NCBI GenBank assembly: GCA_024305405.1
Contig: JAKNDB010000098.1
Span: 2,808,501 to 2,872,500 of the forward strand
DNA from: Dirofilaria immitis
Taxonomy: Eukaryota; Nematoda; Chromadorea; Rhabditida; Onchocercidae
Length of the DNA: 64,000 bases
Direction of reading: 5' to 3'
Shown: piece after piece, positions 1 to 11,600 of the stretch
Numbering within the stretch: position 1 is the first letter of the stretch
How the letters are laid out: each line of letters starts with the position of its first letter
Program-made: the position numbers and the translations under genes
The notes under the pieces: model-generated
Database searches by the model: none
What the model was told of the DNA's origin: nothing
Seen by the model: the letters and a program-made list of their open reading frames with translations, nothing else

Positions 1-1070
1 AGTTATCACCATTACCGTAACAGGTATTTTACAGAAGAAAGAATAATCCAATTTATGGAAAGAAAAGAATAAAATGCTCATTTGAAACCGAGAATTTATG
101 TCAAAGTAGCATAAATGGATTACTGCTATTTGTTTATTTCATGTATGGCAAGCTAATCCTGAACCTAATTTGTCATTGTAAGTGAGTAGGATAGTTGAAG
201 AGGATGGAAGAAGGAAATGGGAAAAGTAGAAGCGATGGTAGTACAAATTTTTAGTTCTTGGATTTTTTTTTTCTAAAGTTTTAATCATTGTATCAGTATT
301 GAAAGATACTAGGGCCAAATTATCATTAATTATCGTTATATCAGTATAGAAAGATAGTAGGGCCAAATTATCATTACCTATCATTATATCAGTATAGAAA
401 GATACTAGGGTTAAATTATCATTAATCAAGTCCAAATTCTCACTACTTATTGTAATTTGTATTTTATGGATAATTCGATTAATTTTGCATTTAGTGAAAT
501 TATGTCAAAAAAAAACATAAATTTTATATTAATTTTTACTATGAAATATATTGTATTTCTCGAGAAAATACGATATTGCGATATTTCACATTTTTTCTAA
601 AAGATACGGTATTCCGAAAATGGTAGGTAATTGTATGTACATATTTGAAATAATAATATTTATATTTCATCTTATATTAGTATTGTTATTTTATAATTTA
701 TTACATCTGTTACGTATAGCAATGAACGTAATGAATACATTTTCGTCTCTGTTACGTATTACACGTATGGAAATATCTTCTCTTTCGCTGATATCGTTTC
801 TGTTACGTATTGAACGTATGGAAATATCTTCTATTTCGCTGATAATTTTAATTAAGCTTATTTAATCAAAGATAAAATATTGCTTAATATTTCTAAAAGG
901 CTTATTTTTGGTTAAATTTCATTTTTCTTTATTTCTTTTTTTTTTTAAGAAGAATAAAGAGATGAAAGGAAGTGTGTTTTTTCCGCTATTTTCATGCATA
1001 TTTATTATCATTGATATTTATTATCATTGATTGAATTTACACTTTTTTCATTTTATTAGCATTTTTGCTT
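1..1070. other. gene-free AT-rich left end with two short local duplications
   Basis: I see no gene here; the open frames are short, low-complexity and overlap simple repeats. About 277-430 holds three copies of a roughly 60 bp unit containing the phrase ATATCAGTATAGAAAGATA and the phrase GGGCCAAATTATCATTA. About 741-842 holds two copies of a roughly 50 bp unit containing TCTGTTACGTATT and GTATGGAAATATCTTCT. Both are tandem duplications that create the short open frames seen in this stretch. Confidence 0.6.
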
Positions 1071-1073
1071 TCA

Positions 1074-1640
1074 TATTTTATTGATCAATAATAAGAAGCA
1101 CTGATCGATATTTTTAATCCTTACAATTATTTTATTGATCAATAATAAGAAGCACTGATCGATATTTTTAATCCTTACAATTATTTTATTGATCAATAAT
1201 AAGAAGCACTGATCGATATTTTTAATCCTTACAATTATTTTATTGATCAATAATAAGAAGCACTGATCGATATTTTTAATCCATACAATTATTTTATTGA
1301 TCAATAATAAGAAGCACTGATTGATATTTTTAATAATCCTTACAATTATTTTATTGATCAATAATAAGAAGCATTGATCGATAATATTTTTAATCCATAC
1401 AATTATTTTATTGATCAACAATAAGAAGCACTGATCGATATTTTTAATCCATACAATTATTTTATTGATCAATAATAAGAAGCACTGATTGATATTTTTA
1501 ATAATCCTTACAATTATTTTATTGATCAATAATAAGAAGCATTGATCGATAATATTTTTAATCCATACAATTATTTTATTGATCAACAATAAGAAGCACT
1601 GATCGATATTTTTAATCCTTACAATTATTTTATTGATCCT
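1074..1640. repeat. 54-bp minisatellite with higher-order structure
   Basis: About ten head-to-tail copies of a 54 bp unit. Successive copies of TTGATCAATAATAAGAAGCA start at 1081, 1135, 1189 and 1243, so the period is exactly 54 at first. Later copies gain 3 bp (an extra AAT) and reach 57. Each unit carries the perfect 14 bp palindrome TTATTGATCAATAA, changed to TTATTGATCAACAA in some copies. The variants are not random: the block about 1274-1430 recurs as about 1445-1600, so a three-monomer unit was itself duplicated. The long minus-strand open frame across it is only the repeat read through in a period divisible by three. Confidence 0.9.
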
Positions 1641-2352
1641 TTTTGTTATTCGACAATTTTCTTTTCATCTTTAATCCCTTACATTTACACTGGCAGCTTC
1701 ATCAAAAATATAATTGAAAATTTTCCCTTTTACATGCCTAAATTCAACTAATCGAGCAAAAAATTTTCTGCTTATTTTCTTTTCAATCTTTGAAAAATTT
1801 GCATAAATATGTGTATATGTGTATCTATATGTATGTATGTGTATATGTGTGTGTCTTATTGATTTATTGACTAATTGATTGACTGATTGATTGATTGATT
1901 GATTGATTAATGATGAAAATGAGCGGAATTTGATTTTGAAAATTGAAATTTGTAAATTGAATTTACCTATCTATACATTTTTGAATATTTTGCAATAAAA
2001 ATACATTCAATCAAATGAAATTAGCAAGTAATAATAGTTGGAAAAAAAGGATGTGATTGAAATTTTTTTCATTAAGCAATAGCAAAATTACTATTAGATT
2101 GGTTTGTTTGCTTTATTCCTTCATTCTTTCATTTTTTTTTATTTGATTTGATTTTCTTTTTTTTTTTTCTAAAATTTCTTCTTTTTATTTGTTTCGTAAT
2201 ATTTTGATAATGAAAATGATCTAAATGATTAGTTATATCATATATATTTCGATATTTTTCATTTAATTATTCATACGTTCTTTTTTTTTTTCATTTTCTA
2301 TATTTTGCATAATTAAAAGCATAACATTCTTTTTATTGATTAACATCAAATT
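1641..2352. other. gene-free AT-rich DNA with simple repeats
   Basis: No coding signal seen. There is a GTAT/GTGT-rich microsatellite near 1808-1855 and a GATT tetranucleotide run near 1858-1910. The rest is T-rich and A-rich tracts. Confidence 0.5.
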
Positions 2353-2580
2353 ATCAAAGTATAGCTAAAGTTATCAGCTAGATTAACGTTAACACTATCG
2401 AAATATGAGATCATTCCTATGTTTTGTATTTCGCATAATTAAAAGCATAACATTCTTTTTATTGATTATCATCAAATTATAACTAAAGTTATCATCTATT
2501 GAAATATGAGATCATTCCTATATTTTGCATTATAATTTCTTTTTATGGATTATCATCAAACTATGAAAATACAATTAAAG
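2353..2580. repeat. diverged copies of a dispersed repeat that flanks the rDNA relic
   Basis: The sequence near 2355-2409 (phrases CTAAAGTTATCAGCTAGATTA and AATATGAGATCATTCCTAT in part) recurs in shortened form near 2461-2520 and again at about 3850-3903, just outside the 18S end of the rDNA relic. The rDNA piece therefore lies between direct copies of the same repeat. Confidence 0.65.
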
Positions 2581-2720
2581 GGGATTTAAATTTTCACTAT
2601 TATTATAATCGCCTGATGACTTATTTAAACAAATAGTAAAAATATGCAAAGCAAATATTATTATTTGAATATATATATATGTATATATCAATGATATATT
2701 ATTTAGCAATTTAATAGATA

Positions 2721-2877
2721 TTGACACTCAACCAGACGTATCATCGGGAATCAATCCGATGATGCAATATGCATTCGAAATCTTCATGCTCATTGCGTCT
2801 ACAATTCGCACTATTAATTGCAGCTAGCTGCGTTCTTCTTCGATTCATGAATTAAAGTAATCCACCGTTAAGAATTA
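2721..2877 (-). pseudogene. 5.8S rRNA relic
   Basis: Read on the minus strand this begins with the typical 5.8S start (AACGGTGGATTACT) and continues through GCAGCTAGCTGC, AGATTTCGAATGCATATTGC and the closing GATACGTCTGGTTGAG, in the right order and over about the right length. It is not intact: the nearly universal GAATCGAAGAACGCAG has become GAATCGAAGAAGAACGCAG, a 3 nt duplication, and many Cs have gone to T. It lies downstream of ITS1 and the 18S fragment in correct rDNA order. No 28S follows at lower coordinates. I therefore call it a non-functional dispersed rDNA fragment. Confidence 0.85.
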
Positions 2878-3556
<679 letters not shown>

Positions 3557-3852
3557 TAATGATCCTTCCGCAGGTCCATCTACGGAAACTTTGTTACCTT
3601 TGTTACAACTTTTGTCTGGTGCAAGCCACTGCGATTAAATCGCTTTCCACCAAAGAATCTTCACCACGAAAGGCATCAAAATAGCAATCTCCGCTTTTCT
3701 CCAAACGGCTCATTTCCGGATAGCGACGGGCTATATGTGCAAAGGGCAGGGATGTAATCAACGTGAACTGATGGCTCACACTTATTAGAAATTTTTCGTT
3801 CAAGGGAAATAATTGCAATTCTCGATTCCGATGACGGAGGATTTTCAAGTAC
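3557..3852 (-). pseudogene. 18S rRNA 3' end relic, truncated
   Basis: On the minus strand this matches the last roughly 300 nt of nuclear small-subunit rRNA. Recognisable pieces include AATTGCAATTATTTCCCTTG, CACGTTGATTACATCCCTGC, ATTTAATCGCAGTGGCTTG and the closing CTGCGGAAGGATCATTA at 3557. It is degraded: the invariant ACACACCGCCCGTC site reads ACATATAGCCCGTC, and the region before the final helix has a 9 nt tandem duplication (GTAACAAAG twice). Homology stops near 3852, where a flanking dispersed repeat begins, so most of 18S is missing. The minus-strand open frame here is not a protein gene. Confidence 0.9.
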
Positions 3853-4425
3853 AATTAAAGTTATCAGCTGGATTATCGTTTTAACGCTATCGAACTATGA
3901 GATATTTTGATAGGGAAATGATGAGCGATCACTACACATTTCATTATCTTCAAAATGAAAATTTCAAATTATTATTATTATCTTCTTGATGAAAATTTCA
4001 AACTATCTATCATCTTCTGATGAAAATTTCAGAAAAGCTAAATTTTTTTTTTTTTGGTAAGTTTTGCATGATTGATGATGAACAAATGATTATAGAAAAA
4101 ATAAGCGAACAAACGAATAGATCCTACGATTACCGGAAAAAAAACAAAAAGAAAAAAGTTGCAAGATGAATGAAGCGCCTAGCCTGTCAAATATCATATC
4201 GAATATTTTTTACTATTTTCTATGCTCGAATAATATTGACATATTTGAAATTGTAAAATTGGAAAAATGATGCATAGTTTGGATAATTTTTTTTTTTGAT
4301 TACCCCATTTCCAATATATAATATAGTTTTATGGTATAATAAAAACTTAATTATAATTCTTATATGATTCAACATGATTACTGTATGTAGAATTTTAGAC
4401 AATATTTTCTATGCTTTTTTCCACC
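3853..4425. other. gene-free AT-rich spacer
   Basis: It starts with the repeat copy that also occurs at 2355-2409, then has two near copies of GATGAAAATTTCAAACTAT around 3985-4030. I see no gene or RNA signal. Confidence 0.45.
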
Positions 4426-5180
4426 ATTTTAAAGCGATTATAATTGATAATCTCTGCAGTCTTCATTTTTTTTTCATTTTAAAGCAATGATAATTGATAG
4501 TTTTTGTTAGTTTTCTCTTTTTCTTTACATTCTAGAACAATGATAATTGATAATTTTTGTAGTTATCTTTTTTCTTTCCATTCTAAAACAATGATAATTG
4601 ATAATTTTTGTAGTTATCTTTTTTTCAATTCTAAAACAATGATAATTGATAATTTTTGTTAGTTTTCTCTTTTCTTTACATTCTAGAATAATGATAATTG
4701 ATAATTCTTGTTAGTTTTCTCTTTTCCTTTCTATTCTAGAACAATGATAATTGATCATTTTTGTTAGTTTTCTCTTTTCCTTTCTATTCTAAAACAATGA
4801 TAATTGATAATTTTCGTAGTTATCTTTTTTCTTTCCATTCTAAAACAATGATAATTGATAGTTTTTATAGTTATCTATTTTTCTTTCCATTCTAAAACAA
4901 TGATAATTGATAATTTTTGTTAGTTTTCTCTTTTTCTTTACATTCTAGAACAATGATAATTGATAATTCTTGTTATTTTTCTCTTTTCCTTTCTATTCTA
5001 GAACAATGATAATTGATAATTTTTGTTAGTTTTCTCTTTTCCTTTCTATTCTAAAACAATGATAATTGATAATTTTTGTAGTTATCTTTTTTCTTTCCAT
5101 TCTAAAACAATGATAATTGATAATTTTTATAGTTATCTATTTTTTCTTTCCATTCTAAAACAATGATAATTGATATTATT
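4426..5180. repeat. ~52-bp tandem array with a five-monomer higher-order unit
   Basis: About fifteen head-to-tail monomers of 48-54 bp, each carrying AACAATGATAATTGATAATT. Two spacer types alternate: type A has GTTAGTTTTCTCTTTT and type B has GTAGTTATCTTTTTTC. Counting from the left, monomers 5-9 (A A A B B) and 10-14 (A A A B B) match each other better than their neighbours, including a shared ATAGTTATCTA variant in the last monomer of each block. This gives a five-monomer higher-order repeat of about 260 bp. Confidence 0.9.
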
Positions 5181-5795
5181 ATTGCTTTAAATGATAATAT
5201 CAATTAATCAATTAATTGGTAATTTTGCTAGTTTTCTTTTTGTTTTTAGAATAATTGAAAGAATAGTAAATATTACTAAAGCATTTTCTTTTTAAATAAT
5301 ATGTCAAATTTGCATATTATTATAAATTTTCCTTTCCATTCAAAATATTTGCCTTTTTTTTCACTCTTTCTCTTTCACTCTCTCTATATTTATTAAATCA
5401 AATATAAATAATTGCTGCTAATTTCGGCAGTTTTCTTTTTTTTCATTTCTTTTCTTTGCATAAAAGTTTAAAATATGTTATAGGTGTGATTCGTCGTCAT
5501 AAGAATTTTTCACACTATTATTTTTTTCCTTTTGAGCTAAATAATTTTGAGATAAGCGAGAAAAAACGCTTAATCAAATTTTTCTTTTTTTTCTCTTTTC
5601 AAGAAGAGTTTTTATTGAAATGAATAATTTTCTTTATTATATATTTTTATTTAATTTTATGTTGGAAAAAAAACGAAAAGATAATTTATTGAAAAAAAAG
5701 AAAAGAAGCAAAATTTTACGTTTTATTTTGATAAAATTGTAAACAAAAATAAATGATGTGAAATGCTCAGTTTTTTTTTTAATTAATTTTTGCTA

Positions 5796-5832
<37 letters not shown>

Positions 5833-6972
5833 ATGATTATTTGGTTGTTATTATATAAATATGAAATGAGAGGTATTATTATTATTATTTGGTTGTTATT
5901 ATATAAATATGAAATGAGAAGTATTATTATTATATTCAGACATTTTATTTATTTAGCATAAATATAGAAAATGAAAATTGTTAAGTTTGACTTTTATTAT
6001 TTTAGATTTTTCCAAATTTTTTTCACAATTTTTTTTAGCAAAATAATTGTCTTGTAAGTTTATCATTGCAAATACGAACTATTTCTTATCTTATTGATAA
6101 TTATAAAAATGTGTTAGAATGATTTTTTATGATTTTTTTTCAAAACTCAATTATATACTAAAGTTTTATTTAGCTCATTAGGAGAGTAAGAGTTAAAAAA
6201 TTTTGACATTTTCATTTGTTATCAATTAAGTATGATTAATATGATATTGCTATCAAAATGATTGATCTGATATTACAATCGATGACTAATATTTAATCGA
6301 CTAATATTTAATCTATTCCACAATTAAGATTGGTAAAATGGCGACAACTGCTGTGCAATTCTTGTAATTCAGCATCTCGATTGTGTATTTGGATTTTTCT
6401 ATAGTATCGCATTTATTGATGGCTTCTTGTAATTACTTGCGACAACGGCCATGGGATGATTTTTTCATAGTATTCTAGAGGAAATGGATGCCATTTATGC
6501 ATAAATATTCTGACACTATTTAACTCGAATATAAAGATAAGAATGAATCGTAGATTATAAAATATAGATGGCTTGTTATATTTAGACAAATTTTTTTTAA
6601 TAAAATTATCTCATTTTTTTCCCCTATCGATAATATTTTGTAAATTTTGTAGTATATCAATTCAAATATGCAAATATTGTTTTTTTTTCTTTATGTGATA
6701 TAAAAATTATCATTTTCAATACTTTTTACACATATAGTTATTATTCATTCTTCTTCATCAATATTATTATGATTCATCGAATTTCAAGATTTTGTAATTC
6801 TTCTTTTTCCTTTTTTTTTTTTTTCTTTTTGAAAATGATATCATGTTTCGTTTTATTTCCGTTGCAAACGAATTACATAATCAATTATCATTTGAGAAAT
6901 ATGCTGTAAAGTGGCAAAAAATTACAAATGTTTTTATCATTTTAAATAATGGATAACATCATTATATATATG

Positions 6973-7017
<45 letters not shown>

Positions 7018-8660
7018 CGAAATTTGTTTCATATTATATTGATCGAGATCTATCTATATGTTATGTCCTAATTTTTGCTTTCTCTTTTTTTTTGCATTTT
7101 CTCTCTTTTTAAATAACTTTTATTTGATTTATGATTAGAATGGCTTTAGTTATTTATTTGACTAGTTTGATCATCGTATTCTTTCATGTGGAATTGAAAA
7201 TTAATTTTATTTATGACATTTCTTGAATAAGGAAATGCATGTACAATATATTCCTATATGCTATATATTTGAACTATAATATATCAAGCATTTTCATCTT
7301 GAAAATTCAATTATACGATTTTCATTTTATTGAATAGTGATCGTTTAAAAAAAAAAAAATGAGAAAAAGATGAAATAGGTAGAAGAAAAAAAAGTAATAA
7401 AATAATATGAAATATATATGATTTTGAAGTGTGAAAGAATCTCTCGAAAATTTTTTTTCTTTTTTTTTTCATAACATGAACAACAATCTCTCAAAAGTAT
7501 TTGAGGTATTTTTTTTTTTTAAAAAGCTTTGTTAGACAATTTGTTTAATTGAATGATGAAATTGAATAATCTTCATCTTTCTCGAAGAAAGCTTCTTTGA
7601 AAAGAGATGAAAAGGCAGAAAGGGAATAATTTAAGAATCGATATATCCTCGAGAAGAAATAATTTTAAATAATAGGAAAAAACTATATATATGTGTATAT
7701 AGATGCGTTAAAACTATCGTTACGTGATCGTAACTACAAATAGTTATATTAGTATCGGTGAAGCGCTTCTCACGCTATCCAGTCAAAATGTATTCACGTT
7801 TCTTTTTCACGCAAATAAAAATATATATATATATAATTTAGAACAATAAATATACAAATTTTTTTTTTGAAATATATATATTAATTTAGTATGAATTGAT
7901 TAATTTAATTGCAATGACATTTGGTTAAAAAAAAGGCAAGAAATTAATTATTTATTTATTAATTAGTATTTTAGCAAATGTAACATCATCTTGACAAATG
8001 CTAAAAAAAAGTACATTTTCGATAAACATTTTTAGGAATTGTAAAAAAAAATACTTTTTGATATTTTCCTATTGCTATGTAGATATGAATAATAGATAGA
8101 TTATATATTGCTTATTAGGCTATATATTATAAGCTATGCATTTGAACTTTGAATAAATGTTTAAAGAAATTTTCATTTTTCGACAAATAAATTTTTCAAT
8201 AAACAATCTTGAAAATAATGCTGAAAAGAGACAAAAATGAACAGTTGAATGTTAAATGAAATATATTTTTTATTGCCTATAATTTTACATTCTAGTATAA
8301 TGTCGAATGATAGCTATGATATTTATTTTGTAACATATGATTATCAAATTTAGATTTATTAATATTATCAATTATAATATGAATTTTTATCGATAAATAA
8401 TATTGTTGGATTGTAATTTGTTGATTTTATGTTCAATGTTGGTACTGATAAGATTGTTTCATTCCAAAGATTTGGCACTTAGATAGTTTAATTAATTTTA
8501 AATGTATAATTTTTATTTAGATTATTTCAGTTTTATTACAACAAATTATATCATAATTCGATGATATATCATAATTTCTTGGCATTGTGCAAAATTTTCA
8601 TTACAATATTATTAAACAACAAATTCTTTTATATTTGTTATTATTATCTCACTTTTCTTT
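5181..8660. other. 3.5 kb gene-free AT-rich DNA with microsatellites
   Basis: No coding exon, tRNA or rRNA recognised. It contains an (ATT)n run near 5797-5831, two near-identical copies of a roughly 55 bp piece (TTGGTTGTTATTATATAAAT) near 5840-5932, and a (TA)n run near 6963-7012. The last part should contain the promoter and 5' UTR of the lipase gene that starts at 8666. Confidence 0.5.
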
Positions 8661-8665
8661 TTCAG
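8661..8665 (+). promoter_or_regulatory. splice acceptor directly before the lipase start codon
   Basis: TTTTTCAG ends at 8665 and is followed at once by ATG. In nematodes this layout usually marks either a trans-splice (spliced leader) acceptor or a 5' UTR intron. It decides the start in favour of 8666 over the in-frame ATG at 8561, whose extra residues look like translated AT-rich non-coding DNA. Confidence 0.55.
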
Positions 8666-11600
8666 ATGAGTTTGGATGCGAATACTGTTGCGCATGAAGT
8701 GACCGAAGATATCCAATTTCATGATGATCAAACACGAGATGGAAAAGAATTTAGAGAACAAATTGATGATTTATATGCTACACCGATTGCCGAAAATTTT
8801 CCTTTTAAAATCGAAAATCAATCATCAACAACAACAACAACAACAACGCCTATCAATGTAACTAATTGTAATAATATTAATTTATCATCTAAGACTTTAT
8901 CAACACAAGTTGAAGATTTGCCGACGAATAGTAATCCAGTGAAAATACCATTAGTACCGCCACGGCATAAAAAACGTCGTGTTACGGAATTAAAATGTTC
9001 TGAAGTTAGATGGTTTCATCGAAAAAGCGGAACGGAAACAAAATGGACACCCTTTAAAGGTAATTTCATTTAAATTTGATATTTTTAATTTTAATTAGTT
9101 TTTTTTTTTTTTTATCAAATTCGATGCGAATATAAATGAACTTAGAAAAGAAATGACAAAAATTGAAAGATAAATTCATGTTATTTAGAAAGAATATTAT
9201 AATTTTGTTAATTTCTGTTTTCATTATTTAATTTTGTACTAAAATATTCAGCGAAAGAACAAAAGTAAAAGATCGAAACCAATTTCGATTACGTCATTTG
9301 TGTTTTTGTGTCCTTAATGAATGAAAAGATGTTATGGTTGATTGTTTACAAATTTTATTTCAGGAATGGATTCATTATTGTTGGAAGTACACTGGCGACA
9401 ACGAATGCAAATTGATTTGGATCAAACTACCGAATCCTATCTACGAACCATAAAAATGCCTACATCAGTAGTAGTATTAGATGGATTATATCGAGTATCC
9501 GAAGATCTTACTATGTTAAATTCCATTTACTGGAAAGGTTAGTTTTCACACAAAATGAAATGTGTTTTTAAGCTTCGTTTTAATTGAAACTTTTTTATCT
9601 TAAATCATTTTCTCAAATTTCCTTATTTCTGTAGATTATATAAATTCAGCAGTGTATCTATTCGATATTTTTGATTTAAATTTAATATCTTTTATTTTGC
9701 GAATAACATTTTCAGATGATACAATCGCAATTCGCCGTGGTACGTGGTTTCTGACGGAAAGTTTGCAGCCAATTGATCCAAACATGGCTGATCCCATTGA
9801 GGCACATCATTTATGTATCTTTCGTTCGCAGACAATTCCTGACACCCCAGTTTTCTCAGAAAAGGAGTCAAGCAAAAACCAAGTTAGCTTTTGATGCTAC
9901 TGTAGGAAAATCTATTTTTTCTGAATAATAATTCTTCCGTATGATTACACCTTGAAATTTCATGCAAAAATTTAAATTTTGAAAAAAAGTTTTGCTGTTT
10001 TAGTCTTAACTAATTTTTTTTCTTTTTTGGTTATCTCAGTCTTTCAGTTCTTGCGGAGCTCAAACTGCAAGATCAGTACGAAGTTCGATGGAATTCCGTT
10101 ATTGATATCACCTTGTATAACAATTCGAAGACAAGTCGATTGCTGCGCTATATAGCTTGGGGTAAAGGAACTTCTCTAAGACGTGGATATGAAGAAGCGG
10201 AATGGGATGATGGTAAACAAATCATCAAGCATTTGATTTTGGTTGTCCATGGTATTGGTCAGAAAGGATATGAAAATCTAATTGCTAGAAATACTGACCA
10301 GTAAGATTTGCTAATTTGATCGATAGTTTTTACTTTTTGCCCCTCTTTTTTAGTGATTGTTTCAATTCTTTCTTCGTTCACCTTACTATCGAATTTATTT
10401 TATAATGTTTTTACGTTTGAACTTATAACAATACACTGTAGAAAGAAGCTTTGATCATTTTACTTCTTTTATCAAATCAAATTTAAAAGCCAGCAAGATC
10501 TTTTTTGTTGCAGGGTTCGTGAAGCTATATACAATTGCATGGATAAGCATTATCCGGATGAAAAAAGTCGTCCAATGATTTTACCAGTAGAATGGCGAGC
10601 AGCTTTAATTTTAGATGATGGTATTACCGATTATGTCACTTTGCCAAAGATGTCCTCAATGCGTAATGCATTGAATTCGACGGCAATGGATATTATGTTT
10701 TATCAGTCTCCGCTATATCGAAATGAAGTAAATTTTTAAATTGCATATTTTTACTGGATTATTTAAATTAATTTTTAGCTTGTCATTTCTCAATCGCTAT
10801 TACGCTACGCTATTTTAGTTGAAATGTATTTTAATAACAATATTTTAATTGAAATGTATTTTAATAGGTTTCTTATCTTTTTTCTGTTGTTATAAGATTT
10901 TTTTTCTTTTAATTTTGTTAAGTAATCCAATTTTACAATTTATTTCTCTCCTCACTTAATAAGAATTTTCGAAATTACATATCAGAATTAATTCTACTTT
11001 TATTTTCAGATTATGGAAGGTTTGATACGGTCGCTAAATAACGTCTACAGTTTGTTTATAGAAAATTATCCTGATTTCGATGGTCCGATCTCAATCTACG
11101 CTCATTCACTTGGATCTGTTATGTGCTATGATCTTCTGACTTGTTGGTCTCCTCTTGTTTTATACGATAAATATGTGGCTGAAATGATTGTGAGTATTTT
11201 TTGTAAAATTACAGTTGAATATCTTGTAAATTTTTAATCTTTATCTCATTGTTTGTGGCAGTGTAGGAGCAATAAATTTATTTGTTGACTTAGAAAATTA
11301 TTAGGACCCAAATCAGTGAAGAGATCGAACATGGACCGAAAATTCCCAAAAAAATAGTGATTTAAAAGTTGTAATTGCAAGAAACTAGCGTGAATGTAAG
11401 TTTTCGATTTATTTCAGGAGCAACAGTTGGCAGTAAAGGCTGAGCATGCTGAAATACTGAATGGTTTTCGGGAAGCGCGGTTAAAGTAGTCATATTTGCA
11501 TTTTCTAGCATTCAATTTTTCTACTTTCTATATGTTTAGATATATGTGTAACCTTCGAAAAAAAGGAACGTGTTGTAGAAAATGAATGTTGATAATATTT

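Noticed and set aside
1071..1589. Minus-strand 172-codon repetitive open frame as a repeat protein
   Set aside because: It is the 54-57 bp minisatellite read in a period divisible by three; composition and flanks show no gene.
3603..3854. Minus-strand 83-codon open frame
   Set aside because: It lies entirely in the 18S rRNA relic and matches rRNA, not protein.
8561..8665. Upstream in-frame start (MIYHNFLALC) for the lipase
   Set aside because: The segment ends in a perfect TTTTTCAG acceptor directly before ATG 8666 and reads like non-coding AT-rich DNA.
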